From NCBI GenBank assembly GCA_037951165.1, contig JBBDHG010000014.1:3373001-3437000 (forward strand): a stretch of DNA of 64,000 bases, given 5' to 3'. The stretch is from Lophius americanus. Lineage: Eukaryota > Chordata > Actinopteri > Lophiiformes > Lophiidae. This document shows, in pieces, positions 1 through 12,235 of this stretch. The position numbers and the translations under genes were made by a program. The stretch's first letter is position 1. Each line of letters begins with the position of its first letter. Under the pieces are notes generated by a model. It saw nothing but the letters and a program-made list of their open reading frames with translations, searched no databases and had not been told where the DNA came from.

Positions 1-200
1 CTTTACCAAATTCAATCCAGTTCCTCGTCACTCTAGGTTCTGTGTAGGTATTACGTTTAAATAAGATTAACAAAACAGTTTTTGAGTTATGATGTTAACA
101 TGAAGGCTCTGCGGTGGACGTGGATATGGATGCACATTCGGTGGGGGCAATAATGATTCCATAATTCCCTGACTTTTCGGAGTTGTAATTAAAAAAATAC
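1..200 (+). repeat. Fragment of an unassigned interspersed repeat family, cut by the window edge
   Basis: The stretch shares landmark words with copies near 12.3, 38.1, 39.1 and 45.1-46.2 kb. These are CAATCCAGTTC (from about 14), TTTTTGAGTTATG (about 79-91), GCGGTGGACG and CTGACTTTTCGG near its right end. No coding capacity is visible. The left end lies outside the window. I do not recognise a named family, so class and mechanism are unknown. Confidence 0.55.
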
Positions 201-1600
201 CTCTCCTCCAATTGTGCTTCTTTGACTCACAGCTTATTGAGCTTTGGCTGCTTTCCACATCTGTGCTGTTGTATCACAACAGAATGTCATCACAGGCTCT
301 TTCCCTGTGATTTAGGACAAATTTAGTAATATTTTGTCTCTCAAAACCATGCTGCAGTGTTTCTGAAGAGCTTGGATAATAGAGGAGGAACAGTATGAGA
401 TTAAATTAAGATGCATGTATGGTATTGGAATATTTGAAATTCAGTGTTCAGTCACTATGTCAGAAAAAATAATGTTAGAAAGGTGCAAGAGGAACGGCTG
501 ATTTGCCTCATTTTGACTTGAAAACATGCTCAGTTTTATACTGGCACCTGCAGAGCAGTAGATGGGCTTTTTGGAAAAGGCACAATGACTTTCTTGCGAG
601 CGACCTAATATGAGACTACCTGGCGACAGAATAGACTGCAGCTCAACAGGGATCTGTGTTTTCAAAATCATTATGGCTGGAATCCAGTTGCGACTATGCA
701 ATCCAGCTCTTACAGTGCATTTAAACAGCTGTATTATGGTTTGTTTTTCAGCCACTATCAAAGATGCACAGACACAATGTCTGAAAACCAGCTCCTGAAA
801 GTTCTGAATACTATTTTGAGAATCCCAAACCAAGCCTGTAGTTCCTGATTCCCCTGATTTCAACATTATAATCATTGACTATGAGTCACAGAGCCTTTCC
901 TTAAGAAAATTATTATTATTAATATTATTCAAGCATGTTATTGTGGTTCCTATTGATTATCAGGCTTTACAATTTAGATCTGAGTTCAAGTGTTGATTTT
1001 ATGAATATATTTTTTATTGTATAGTTTAAGTGCTGCAGTGCATTTTACTCCAACAGATAGAAATTGCTGTCTTTATTCAAGTCGCGATTTGTCGAGTCTG
1101 AAATCAGCATGTACTTCTATCTAAAGATGTGACTAAAGGTTAATTACATTCACTTTCATATTGGTGTGGCATTTTTTATTGTGCTTGTTTCAAGACCAGT
1201 TTATGTAACAGTGCATGATATCCCTGTAATGAGCAATAAAGTCATAGATGGATCAACAGACCTAATTGCCTCTTAATTATGACTGCTTGTGCAAAACTGG
1301 TCATTTACTTTAACCCACTGTTAATTTTTCTTATTATATGCTTCAAGACCGGATAAATAAGATCATTTAATATTAGAATGCAATACATCCTGAATTTATG
1401 TTTACATTTACAAACTCCTCTGGGCCCTAGATATATTTTAATAGATGGAAAGACATGGTAATAACTCCATGCTTTTCAAGCCTATTTATTGTTATAGCAT
1501 TTTTTTTGCTCTCAATTGCTGATGTTTTTTTCTTAATTGAATCTTATTAATCTTTTCTGTGAGTAATATTTCAATAATGTATACTTGTCTATGGAGGGAT
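201..1600. other. AT-rich stretch with no recognisable gene
   Basis: Both strands hold only short open frames. The longest is 144 codons on the minus strand at 441-875 and matches no family I recognise. No tRNA, splice-bounded exon or transposon end was seen. Confidence 0.5.
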
Positions 1601-1601
1601 A

Positions 1602-1925
1602 CAGGGGCTGCAGCATATCGAGAAGAGGGTACACCCTGGGCAGGTTCGCCAGTTCATCACAAGGCCCAGGGGAGGAAATCCCAGTGAGGACATGTCCCCC
1701 TCATAAAGGTGGGGGTAGGTGTAACAACAACAATATGTAATCTTATTTAATTCTTAGTCATATAATAATTTGTATTGATAGCACTTAATAATATTAATCA
1801 ACACTAAATAACAACATTTGTGCCCCCCCCCCTTCTCATCACAGGGCTGACACACATACTGTAGATACAGACGACCGTTACCCACCCATTCGCTCCAACG
1901 GGCAATTAAGAGACGCCAATTCACT
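1602..1925 (-). mobile_element. Degraded V-SINE-like fragment, minus orientation, interrupted
   Basis: Positions 1602-1672 read like the 3' part of the common fish V-SINE in reverse, with a GGTACACCCTGGGCAGGT core and then GCCAGTTCATCACAAGG. Positions 1836-1925 resume with CACAGGGCTGACACA and GGGCAATTAAGAGACGCCAA, the next block of the same element. About 160 unrelated bases separate them, either an insertion or decay. Assignment is from remembered family sequence. Confidence 0.55.
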
Positions 1926-1934
1926 TCTATTAAA

Positions 1935-2000
1935 TGACTTGGTGGTGCAGTGGTTCATTCGTATGCCTAATAGCAAGAGAGTAACAGACTCAAATCAAAA
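1935..2000 (+). mobile_element. tRNA-like SINE head fragment
   Basis: The block GGTGGTGCAGTGGTT resembles the A-box side of a V-SINE tRNA-like head. It is followed by a degraded middle and a weak B-box-like AGACTCAAATC. It is short and diverged. Confidence 0.4.
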
Positions 2001-3690
2001 AATGTTGTTTTTTAAGTGCGCGTCAAGTAAGTAATATCACTGGTAATTCGATCAACTCTTCATAATAAAGGGAAGTAAGTGCTTACAGGATCTTTTTGGA
2101 GTCATTGGGAAAAGCCATCACAGCGCTCAGCCCTAGAGTCAGGGACATGCAGGGGAAAAAGGCTCAGTTGAATGTGTGTTAGCTCACAATTTGTCACATG
2201 ACTTTTCACACACTCTTATTTTATTCCTGAAAAGCGACTGATAATGCCGAAGTGTTAAAGTGTTTATTAAATCAAACAAATGTTTACTGTCAACATCGGC
2301 AGGAGAGCTCACAAACTGTCAGCAGAACATTGAATTGAGATTATTGCATGAAACGTTTGTAACCCACATTAAAAACTGTGATTTAAATAAATATAGTTTG
2401 AAATGCAAAAATAGACATTTAATATGCATAAATAAGTTATGGAAATTTGTAAATATGTTTAAATGCTTAAAATGTGTACATTTCATTGATTTATTGATTA
2501 ATAGCCTGTTAAAAAAACTTTTAATAACCCTTTAATTTAGCCCAGGCTCAGAGTCAGAGCCGACAGCCGAAGAGAAGCAAAGAAACTATGAGTGAAGTAC
2601 TTAAAAAGAGTTGATCTGAAACCTGTAAAATATTACTTAATGGTCAGTAATTCATGACGACCTTATTTTACTGAACCACAACGGTTTTGGTTGGATCCAT
2701 CCATGTTGTGAGTGTGGGAGGGCACACATACAATGGGAGGCAAGATGGCGAGCCAAAACCACGGACTACGTTTTTGGCCCTGCTTCATCGTGCCAGTGAG
2801 AGGATCCGATCCTTACTGACGGACTGTTAGTAAACTTGCTGCCAGTGCGGTAGGAGTGTTAAACTGTCTTTTTTCCTTGAATTGAATTGGATTGGAAACA
2901 AAACTTGATTTTTTTGCCGAACTTAAAACTGAGTGGAAACCATAACTTGAACTGAATTTGAAACAACTTAAACAGTATTTGAATTTTTAAGGTATTGCAT
3001 ATTCTACTTTACATAATTTTCAAGGTTCTGATATTGGGTATGATAATGGTTAATTTCTTCTGATTTTAGAATTTGCGATAAGGGTTTTGGTCTCCTACTA
3101 ATGAAAGGAGAGAAAAAGGAGTTAGCTCAGGAAAACCAAACCAAATAGGAATTACATGTTAAACTTCAAAAAGAAAAGTTACTTAAAGACCAATCTGATT
3201 TAAAATAAAACAAACTAGCTAATTTAAAAGAACCTGGAAGAGGAAAAAGTAGGTTTTACTAACCTTTTTATAAACCTTTACCTACCTTTTGATACCTACA
3301 GGGTAATTATTATTTTAAAAACTGTTTTGTATTGTGTTTTACTTTTCTACCTTCAGAAAATGTTGCCATTTAACATATTTGATCCATTGTCTTTTTTTAT
3401 ATTGTCACTCCCACTCCATTCAAACCTAGAACTGGTCCAGTAGCTCCATTATTGTATCTGTCTATACAAGTGCAACACGTTCCATGTCTATTCAGCAACT
3501 TTCAATTTCAGACGAAGTAGAATTGTAACATTATCAAATGGTCTACAAATGTAATCCTGTAAAGTTTTTGAAAGATCAACTTTTAGATGTTTCATCTTAA
3601 TATGAAATCGTTATTAGCGAGGGAAACGTGAAAATATATTTATACTGAAAGACATTAACCCTATCTGTGTCCTGCCCACACTGAAATTAG
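2001..3690. other. AT-rich stretch with no recognisable gene
   Basis: No open frame with recognisable homology was seen. A CAAGATGGCG word at 2741-2750 fits the YY1-type core often found in LINE 5' regions, but no LINE coding sequence follows it. The interval also contains an A-rich segment at about 3120-3250. Confidence 0.4.
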
Positions 3691-3694
3691 ATTT

Positions 3695-4073
3695 TTGCCC
3701 GTGTTGGTTTATCCACCTACACTGAAGTCCACCCCTTGCCCCCCTGTACCACACCGACCGTCTCCACCCCTTAACTCCTTCTCTGAGGCTTCGCTCCTCC
3801 AACACAGGCTTCTTCTCCACCCCCCACACCAGGCTGCGAACATTCGGCGACAGAGCCTTCAGCGTCGCAGGCGGGGCCTTTGGAACTCTCTCCCCCCTGA
3901 AATCAGGAATTCTGCAACCCTCGACATTTTCAAAAAACTCCTCAAGCCCCACCTGTTCTTAAAGGATTACGATCTCAATGTCCCCTCTACACATCCCTCC
4001 TTTTAATGTTTATTTATTAGTATGTTTTTGACTACCCTCTTTGTGAAGCGTCCTTGGGTGCTATATAAGTCCA

Positions 4074-4128
<55 letters not shown>
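3695..4128 (+). mobile_element. 5'-truncated L2-like LINE 3' end with (ATT)n tail
   Basis: The plus strand encodes the extreme C-terminus of a fish L2-type LINE protein in two frames. RLRTFGDRAFSVA is read in one frame, then LWNSLPPEIRNSATLDIFKK in the next, so a frameshift lies between them near 3870. A GDRAFS-x-AAPRLWNSLP type block followed by FK-x-LKPHLF is characteristic of these proteins. A short 3' UTR ends in a GGGTGCTATATAAGTCC block and an (ATT)n tail at about 4075-4128. Nothing upstream of the C-terminus is present, so it is a dead 5'-truncated insertion. Confidence 0.75.
4075..4128 (+). repeat. (ATT)n microsatellite, LINE tail
   Basis: About 17 uninterrupted ATT units form the 3' tail of the adjoining L2-like fragment. 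Confidence 0.95.
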
Positions 4129-4309
4129 TTATTTTTGATCAAAAAGGAAAGCCATTGTGTATTGCATCATCTATGGAACGAGGCTAGGGTGTACATTTTT
4201 CCGATATCTAACATGATAGTAACTTATGATCCAATCCCTGGTCTCCAGTCATCTAAATTCTGGGACTAATTATGTGGTGCAGTAACACAGTGGCAGCCTG
4301 ATCACTCAC

Positions 4310-4525
4310 TGGACAAGAAAGAAAGACAAACAACCATTCACAATCACATTCATACTCATATGTAATTTAGATTTACCAATGCACCTACAGTTGATTGTAT
4401 ATTTGACTGAGTGAGAAAGCCTTAGCTCTTGGAGAAGAACAAGCAGACATCCCACCTCGGGTAGATTTGAATCCAGAACTGTTGTATTGAGGCAACAGTT
4501 CTAATCACCACTCTAAATCCGCGAT
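4310..4525 (-). mobile_element. V-SINE-like element, minus orientation
   Basis: Read on the plus strand it runs CAACCATTCACAATCACATT, then GTAATTTAGATTTACCAATG, an AGACATCC block and a tRNA-like end near 4470-4520 with a degraded B box. This is the order of the fish V-SINE in reverse. It is diverged throughout. Confidence 0.6.
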
Positions 4526-5625
4526 TCCCCCCTGATGCCGCTCTATGACTTCAATAAATGCAGAACTTCCTTAACTCTAAATCCAAAACACAACAACACA
4601 GAACAGGCAGCAGTTATTGCATATATGATGCCTGATTCTAAAATAGCTGGTAAAAGCCAACTGAACTTACATTTATTTGAAAATTTTGAAAAGACAATTT
4701 GTAATATCTTATGTTATACCTTATAATTAAAGTATATCCATCTTATTCAGGGATGTCCCTGCTTATTTCAGCATGACAATTAGGTCACATTCTTATGCAC
4801 AAAAAAACAAAACCCATTTCAGACAGTTACATATAAAGCAAGAATGGGGCAAAATTCAACTTTTAAAATGGAACTGACAAGGCAGTTTCCATGTGTAGAG
4901 AAGACTGACCCTCGCTAATAATCTCTGCATCCCGGCAGGTCTTATAACATTGGTTATAAATTCCAAATTAGATCATATACTTGTGAGTGAATGATTTTGT
5001 CTTATCAGACGAGTGTGGTTCACTCATCTGACATTTACTTATATCAAAGTCTGTTCACACTACTATCAACAAAGCATAAGCATTGCAAAATCAATGTTTT
5101 CACTTCACCACATTGTGCCTGTGGAGCTTATTCAGCTGCCTGGTAATTATCTTCCTTTGAACCTAATGTGTTTTTTTATTCTCCATTAATAGCAATAAAA
5201 AAGGAAATGTCCCTTGTTGACTTGTTTTTCACAATGTGACACGTGATTTGATAGTGCTCAGGATTGAAGCTCAAACAAAGGCATTGTAAAACGCGGATTC
5301 TCACAACCCATATTACTATATATTATATTTTGCTACACTGTGCAAATGAAAGTGCACGGTTCTTTAATAGTTCTTTTAGAAATGGTGAATTACAATTAAT
5401 TGTATTAAGAACGTTGTCCTCCAGCGTTTGAATTGCCAGGTGAGTAATTCTTGAGTGTATTAAACATTTTTTTTGCTGAGTCTTTGATCACACAGTTTCT
5501 GTCCCGGGCAAGTTTTTACACCTGCGAACCCACAGACATTTAGTGAAGAAATTCACTTAAAATATCACGTCGTGTGTAAATTCATACGCATACAATTTTC
5601 AGTCAATCAATATTCTGTGAGGCAG
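4526..5625. other. No recognisable feature
   Basis: AT-rich sequence. The only open frames are under 65 codons and match no recognised family. Confidence 0.5.
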
Positions 5626-5627
5626 GG

Positions 5628-5838
5628 GTACACTGATCAGCCATAATATTATAAGCACTAACAGCGGAAGTGAATAACATTGATTATCTCATTATAAGCA
5701 CCTAATAGGGGGTGGGATATGAAAGGCTGCAAGGGAACAATCTTTGTTTTAAAGTTGATGTGTTGGAATCAGGAAACATAATGAGTTGAGTGACTTGGAA
5801 AAGGGTCAAATCGTGTCACTCATACAATCAGACATTTA
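5628..5838 (+). mobile_element. 5' end of a mariner/Tc1-like DNA transposon
   Basis: The left end GTACACTGATCAGCCATAAT matches the terminal inverted repeat of a widespread fish mariner/Tc1-type element. The internal plus strand then encodes NELSDLEKGQIVSLIQSD, which aligns with the transposase N-terminus (KDLSDFDKGQIV type helix-turn-helix start). The frame breaks after this and no catalytic DDE/D region follows, so the copy is inactive. The matching 3' portion is at 6265-6345. Confidence 0.7.
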
Positions 5839-6264
5839 CTTTTTTTAATAAACTCTGTGTAACAGCCCTGAAGCAAATAACAAGAATATGGAAGCAATCA
5901 GACCCCTCCAACATTAAATGCATTACTTTTGACAATTAATCAAATATTTGATATAGAAAAACATTTACAGTTATATGGATGGAGAAAAAAACAACTTAAT
6001 CTACAAGACAAACTCTTCAAAATAACGGACCTTATTAATGGGACATACGATTTCCAATACACAAGTAAACAGGTAGATATTATCACCATTCCATCCCTTT
6101 ATCAACAGAATCTGTGTTGTATAAGTGTATATGCATATAAATACACAACCATGTAGTCTGCATTTTTTTGTTGTTTTTTTTGTTAGTTCATTTGAATGGT
6201 TTCTTCTTTCTTTTTGGTTACTTGATGATTTATGTTCTTATTTATATTTTGTAATCTAGTAAAT
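5839..6264. other. AT-rich filler between the two mariner-like ends
   Basis: The segment is not recognisable as transposase. It holds a 75-codon plus-strand frame (5929-6156) that I cannot assign. It may be foreign sequence inserted after internal loss of the transposon, or deeply decayed internal sequence. Confidence 0.35.
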
Positions 6265-6345
6265 TTTACCACAGCACACCTCCAGAGATCCTGTGGAGCT
6301 AATACCTCAACAGGTCACTGCAATTCTGGCAGCAGACGCATTAAT
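6265..6345 (+). mobile_element. 3' coding end of a mariner/Tc1-like transposon
   Basis: The sequence resembles the extreme transposase C-terminus of the same family as 5628-5838. It reads ACCACAGCACACCTCCAGAG, then a CCTCAACAGGTCACTG block. Same orientation and short spacing suggest both pieces derive from one copy whose middle was lost or replaced. The right terminal repeat is not evident. Confidence 0.6.
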
Positions 6346-7190
6346 ACACATAATGAGATGGAAATAAACTTGCATCCATCACATTGGTCACACTGGGATT
6401 GATCAGAAGAGTAGACATAATTTCAAGCAAAAGAAGGGTAAAAGAGTAAAATTTTCAAATGCGTTCCATGTTTTGGTCCTCAGCTTGATGTACGTTTGGA
6501 AGACTATTGAGCAGCTCTCCGGTGAAAGAGATGAAGTTGATGTTTTTCATTGTTACATTTTTATTCTTTGCTCTTGTTTGTATATAACCATATAGTTTTA
6601 TGAGTAAAGCTGTGTCTCTGTACTCAGCAGTCTTCTAATACGAAGTTATGATACCTGGTATTGACTGTAGTTACTATCGCAGGAACATGTTTGATGGGAA
6701 GGAGGATTCTAATACATTATTAATGTAATATTCAGACAGATTGGGTGTCTGTGGTCTTGACAGTCACAGTAATATATGTTCATGCTACTGTTTTAAAGCT
6801 TCTGTGATACGTGCAAGACTTTACCTTGTGTAGTTGTAGAGTCTATAATTATTACTGCAAATAGCTCGTTTCCCTCTCTATAATGCCATGAATCATGTAG
6901 CATGAGCTGACAGATGCTATTAACATGTGACACATCAGGAATACATGACCAGATGTTCCTTCTTTTTTTTTTTTCATTATTTTAATCTCATTATAGTTTA
7001 GTGTATATATTAATATCCATAATTTAAGCCCTTATGACGTTATACTAATGTATTTTCTTCCCAGACCATTCAACAAGACTGATTATGTTACGGTTTCAAA
7101 GAAGTTTCAAATAAGTTTGAAACGTAACACTACCAAGGCGCAGTTACGGGTCAGAGTCATGGGAAAGACGATGTAATTGGGAGGTCAGCA
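6346..7190. other. No recognisable feature
   Basis: AT-rich, with a run of T near 6962-6975. No gene or transposon signature was seen. Confidence 0.5.
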
Positions 7191-7249
7191 CTTTGATAAC
7201 CGGTCTACCCCTGAAGTCAACATGTCTTAGGGTGTTTGACCCTATAACA

Positions 7250-7345
7250 CACACACAATTTTCTCCCTGGGCGCTCCCCAGGAATGGCTCAAATACAGAG
7301 AAATTACTTCACAATTTTCTAATGTGTATAACAAGTGATGATAAA
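7250..7345 (+). mobile_element. 3' fragment of a tRNA-derived SINE
   Basis: CTCCCTGGGCGCTCCCCAGG is followed by GGCTCAAATACAGAGAAATT and a GTGATGATAAAA-like end. This resembles the 3' half of a percomorph SINE whose other copy here ends at about 26690. The tRNA-like head is absent. Confidence 0.4.
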
Positions 7346-7571
7346 ACAGTTTAACAGTATATTAAAAAAAAGTATATAAATAGATTAAATAACAGTTTTA
7401 CACATACACAGTTAAACAGGTATCAAGCTCCTCTTCTTTATGAACAGCATCCTAGTGTTGGTTCGGATAGCACATACGCTCTCTTTATTTAAGGCTAGAC
7501 TTAAAACCCTCCTCTTGATAAATCCTATAGTCAGGGCTGGCTCAGGTCGCACTTGAACCATCCCTTAGTTA
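7340..7571 (+). repeat. Copy 1 of a near-identical 231-bp duplication
   Basis: By eye this matches 11982-12213 in the same orientation with only about four substitutions, all in the first 55 bases. It contains GCTCTCTTTATTTAAGGCTA, ATAAATCCTATAGTCAGGGC and ACTTGAACCATCCCTTAGTT, words of a very common teleost retroposon 3' region. Similarity continues past this copy into GCTGCTATAGGCCTAGACTG and the (CT)n tract, which copy 2 lacks. Confidence 0.9.
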
Positions 7572-7637
7572 TGCTGCTATAGGCCTAGACTGATGGGGGA
7601 CTCTCATGATACACTGCAGTCTCTGTCCTTCTCTGTT

Positions 7638-7755
<118 letters not shown>

Positions 7756-7759
7756 CATC

Positions 7760-9324
7760 ACTACATGTTGACTGCAGGCAAATGGTTTGATACACAGTAC
7801 TGGCAAATCCCAAACATACACTTAAAAACTAATAAAAAAGCAAGTATAAAAAACAAAAGTAAAAAAACAGACCAGGCAGACAAAAAAGACGCATATATAA
7901 ACATGAACCTGGGACAAACATGACAGCACGTTCATAACGGACGGAATCAGGAGACAAAGACACAAATAAGGATGTAAAAACAGGACAACAAGGAATAGAT
8001 GAAGGCCAGTGACACTCAACAATCTAAATGGAGAGAAAATCAGAACAGCTGGAAGTGTATGAAGCTTAAGAAATGACAGGGAGAAATACATATTCAAAGT
8101 AAAACAGAAAATAGAAACAATAAAGGCAATAAATGTTATAGCACAAATAAAACCTAAAGAAGCTGAACAATGACCGGTACTTTGATGCAATATCCACCCA
8201 TGATCCATGGTATGCCTTGTGCTGGCTTAATATAAATTATATGAGAATTATTGACAGGATCTTGTCCCTCCCATGTGTGAAAGCCATTCCAAGTGAAAGT
8301 TCCTACTGACCATTCTGACGCATCTGGTCTTAAGGAGTTTTCACAGGAACATTTTTCCTCGTAGAATCACAGTGAGATGCAAAGGTGTTAAGAATGCTGC
8401 CGTAACTAAGGTCAGCCTATGAAATACAGTTCATATACAGGACACCAACATTTTCCAAAAATAATAATACATTTTTTTTTATATTCTATTCATTCGTCTG
8501 GTATTTTTTGTAAAGAAAAAAACAATTTGATCTTCATACCATGATGTTCTTTTTAAATCTGCTCAATTGTTTGAATTGAGCAATCATTTCTGTTCTGATG
8601 TGGATCTGTTGACATGATTCCTCTTAAAATTCAGTTACGAATGAAAAATACTTGAAACTTGAAGTTAATTGAAATCCTTCCAAAAGCAAACATTTTTCTA
8701 CCAAGTAATTCTACATTAAACATTATTTTAGCCTTAAACATTGGCCAAAAACAAAAGAGAAATACCTTTTTCATGAAGGACAGTTTTAACGGTTGTCCCC
8801 TGCCCTTATTATGTTGAGTTTGCTGAATGTTTGCCATCAATAGCATGTCTGTCTCTTTCGTGCATAATTTTCATGTTGTGGAATCTGACAGCTGATCAGT
8901 AAAACATATTCTTCATTCTTCCTTACATCGTATTCATTAATTGTCTTCACTGTAACCCTGCAGTCTTATAATGGGAAGTACAGACTACTGTTTGCAAATG
9001 AAAAGCATTGATTCCAATGTGTAGAATTATTTCTACTTTATCATTTAATATGCCATATTAAGAATTTGTACATGAGTCAGACTAAATGTCTGAAAACACA
9101 CGTTTGACATGTTACAACACATTTAATACTTTTGTCTCTTCGTCGGACTTTTGCCTTCAAATCAATATAAAGTAAATGAGAGGAGCCAGTTCATCTTTTT
9201 GACATTTCACTTAATGCTTGTTTTGATGTTTGGCATAACAAATCGCTGTAGCAACATCTTGTGTCAACATTAATTGCATTATTTGTTTGACATCAATACG
9301 TTGTTTAAGTTTCAATTAAATTAA
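7760..9324. other. Non-coding stretch with weakly repeat-like AC-rich part
   Basis: Positions 7830-8160 are rich in ACAAA/GACAA words, a style typical of the untranslated parts of fish LTR or DNA elements. A 128-codon minus-strand frame there (7822-8208) is hydrophobic, low in complexity and unrecognised. The remainder shows no gene signature. Confidence 0.35.
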
Positions 9325-9325
9325 A

Positions 9326-9560
9326 GGGCAGCCTGGTGGTGCAGTGGGTATCACAGTTGCCTCACAGCAACAAGGCTTGCTTCCCTCTGGGTACTCCTGC
9401 TTCAAAACCAGGCAGTGTGGGTAAGTAGGCACTCAAAATGCCTGCAGGTGTCACAGACATAAAGTTCATCTAGTGATGAGCTGGTGACTTGTCAGGGATG
9501 TACCCAATGTCCTCTGAAATAGGCTCCGGATCTTGAACGGATTAAGTGAATATACAATTG
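9326..9560 (+). mobile_element. V-SINE-like element, plus orientation
   Basis: The tRNA-like head starts GGGCAGCCTGGTGGTGCAGT, then TTGCCTCACAGCAACAAGG. The conserved central block is shortened to CTCTGGGTACTCCTGCTTC, and the 3' part holds TGATGAGCTGGTGACTTGTC and ATAGGCTCCGGATCTTGAAC. Order and spacing fit the V-SINE family, with internal losses. Confidence 0.75.
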
Positions 9561-9643
9561 GGTAATCTCGGCTGTCTTTATTTGTGCTTCAAAATTTCTT
9601 AAATGTAAATACAATTCCTTTCAAAACTTTCGTATTATCTGCT

Positions 9644-9712
9644 TAAAATATACACACATACACACGTATAGATGGACAAACTCACAAACGCACACACAGA
9701 CACACTCACACA
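9644..9712 (+). repeat. Degenerate (CA)n-rich tract
   Basis: Broken ACAC/CACA runs alternating with ATA and GAC interruptions. Confidence 0.6.
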
Positions 9713-9911
9713 TAATAGCAATATGTATACATTACACGAAAAAAAAATCGGTTTACAGAAAACAACTAACATATTACAGCCCAAAACTATGTTGTAATAT
9801 GTAACTACTATCCCAGACTGTATGTTTACTAAATTTCCACAAAGTGGTCAGTGGACAGTAGACAAAAAAATATGTAAGACAAAGGAAAACATGGAAGCCA
9901 GTAGGCTTCCA

Positions 9912-9962
9912 CACTCAGATTCACGCTTTCTGGCAATTTAGAGTCATTAGTTCATATATAGT
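9912..9962 (-). mobile_element. Short V-SINE fragment
   Basis: CTGGCAATTTAGAGTCATTA matches the 'gggcaatttagagtcaccaa' block of V-SINEs in reverse. It is too short to say more. Confidence 0.4.
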
Positions 9963-11981
9963 ACATATTTTTACGTGAGTTTCAAGAGAGACGATGCACA
10001 TTCCTCTGATAGACTTCATGGGTGGAGGTAGCATTGCAGCGCCACCATGTTCGAAATTGTAGAACCTGTCCCTCTACCCAGAGGCCATCTTCCCTAAATA
10101 TTTATTCTAACTTAGTTCAAAACATTATCTCGTTACACTGCTCAAAAACTTAAAAACAGACAAACAAATGGCACTTACTACATAACCTCCTAATTACATC
10201 ATTACAAAGTAATTCAACATTAATAGAATATGTCAATGTCTAAACAATTTTCTCTTCAGCTTAGCTCAGACACACTAAGACATCATCATGGAGCTCATTC
10301 CAGCCATCATGTGAATACTAATTTGTCTGCTGTGTTGTGCTGTGGTCTGCTATGCACCCTGAGTAGGACAGGAGCCATTCATAATTTATACACAACATTT
10401 ACTGCAAGCCCAGGTGTGTTGCAGGAAATAACCACTGACCCAATTACAGTTTACATCCAGCATGCTTTGGTTAATTTGTGTAAAAGCCATAATTGCTCTT
10501 GGTTTTATAATTCATGAACAAGGGCAGGCGAAACTGGCAGAGCACCAGCATCTATTACCCAACCACCCATGAGTGCACCCTAAAATTCATAGACATAGTA
10601 AACATGTGCAGGGTTTTGTGTGACACAAACAAAGACAAACACAAAGTCTGAAAATGCACTTGGGTTAAATGGTGGCAGATGTTCATATTCTGGTAAGACA
10701 GACTATGAACTTATGTGATATCCGGTGAGTTTCCACTGCTCGTTACTAATGTCTTCTGACTATTGCTGTTTTGCTTCTTTTTTTTTATCTTTACAGGTGT
10801 TGCTTCTATTAAGTGAAGGTAGACAGCTGGTGGGGAGTGAGCATGTTCATTGTCAACAGCTTCGGCTTTAAAGAGGAACTGCAAGCTTGAGGCTGTCTGT
10901 GTTCCAAGGATGGCACAGATCAAATTCGTACTATATACTGCAAAGATTTTGTCCACATTCCTCTTCTTGACTCACAAATGTTAATCATATCAGTCAATTT
11001 TTCAGTTCAGGGACATACCTGACATACCATCATCTAGGCAAAGTTATGTCACATTCACATTATTCTTAAGGATAAACGCTTGACAGTGGAACATTTAGGT
11101 ATTTCTAGAAGAATGGTTTCCAATGGATCTTAATATTAGCTTATTATTATTTTTAAGATCTAATAATATTTGAATTTATGACCTTCAAGTTTAGCTTCTT
11201 TTAAGAAGCAATTTTTTTTCAACTGCTGATCTCTTGATGCATTCCTCGGCTTTAATAGTTCTTCAATTAAATGGATAAACTTAAACACAAAAATGAAAAT
11301 TCAGTTATCATCTTCTTAACTCCATTCCAATATAAATCAAGGTGAAGAATTCTAAAAACCACAAGAGTCTAGGGTCAAGGTTCAACTCGTAGCTATAATG
11401 TGCGCTAAATAACTTTTCATGAGATCCCGTTGTGATTATCTCCATGGCCATCTCTCTGTACTTGATGATTGATTGCTTTCCCTTGCACATGTATGTCCTA
11501 TAAGGCATGCATATGTCATTGCTGTTAATGTTGCATGATCCTGTATCCTGTCTCTCTTCTCCCACAAGATAAGACCATTTTGTATTCCTTTGTCAGACCA
11601 TATCACCATTAGATACCTCTTTGCTTCTACTTCCCATGTGCCTCTGAAGCTCACTTTAACTGTTTCCTACTTCCAGATGATTTTCTTCTCCTATTTCTTT
11701 ATTGTCGATGGTAGCCTGCTATAACTTCTGTTGTTCCGAATTACCAACAATCCAAAAAAGTGACTTCACTCTGTTATTTAACCGACTCATGTTTAGGCTT
11801 AAACCAGAACCGAGACCACCTGACTGAACGAGCCTATCTTTGGTTCAGGGAGTTTTCACACGAGCAATTTTGATCCAGATAAAGGTGAAAGGTTTTACAG
11901 TCCACACCAAAAAAAACAAAACAAGGAAAACAACATCAAACCAAAAAGCTCAAAAGTGTAAATGTAGCACTAGACTAAACA
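9963..11981. other. No recognisable gene
   Basis: Open frames under 96 codons and no recognised domain. The sequence is of mixed composition, with a run of T before TTTACAGG at about 10780-10798 that resembles a splice acceptor but has no exon-like frame behind it. Confidence 0.45.
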
Positions 11982-12213
11982 GATAAAACATTTTAACAGT
12001 ACGTTAAAAAAAAGTATATAAATAGATTAAATAGCAGTTTTACACATACACAGTTAAACAGGTATCAAGCTCCTCTTCTTTATGAACAGCATCCTAGTGT
12101 TGGTTCGGATAGCACATACGCTCTCTTTATTTAAGGCTAGACTTAAAACCCTCCTCTTGATAAATCCTATAGTCAGGGCTGGCTCAGGTCGCACTTGAAC
12201 CATCCCTTAGTTT
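11982..12213 (+). repeat. Copy 2 of the near-identical 231-bp duplication
   Basis: It matches 7340-7571 with about four substitutions. It stops at CATCCCTTAGTT, where copy 1 goes on to the (CT)n tract. The upstream flanks differ, so the unit is not a simple local segmental duplication with long flanks. Confidence 0.9.
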
Positions 12214-12235
12214 TGCATTGCTTCAGGAAACCTTT

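Noticed and set aside
441..875. 144-codon minus-strand frame
   Set aside because: No recognised domain, no splice or promoter context, and length not remarkable for one of the longest frames in 64 kb.
7822..8208. 128-codon hydrophobic minus-strand frame, possible membrane protein
   Set aside because: Hydrophobicity follows from the A/C-rich opposite strand; the block looks like repeat UTR sequence.
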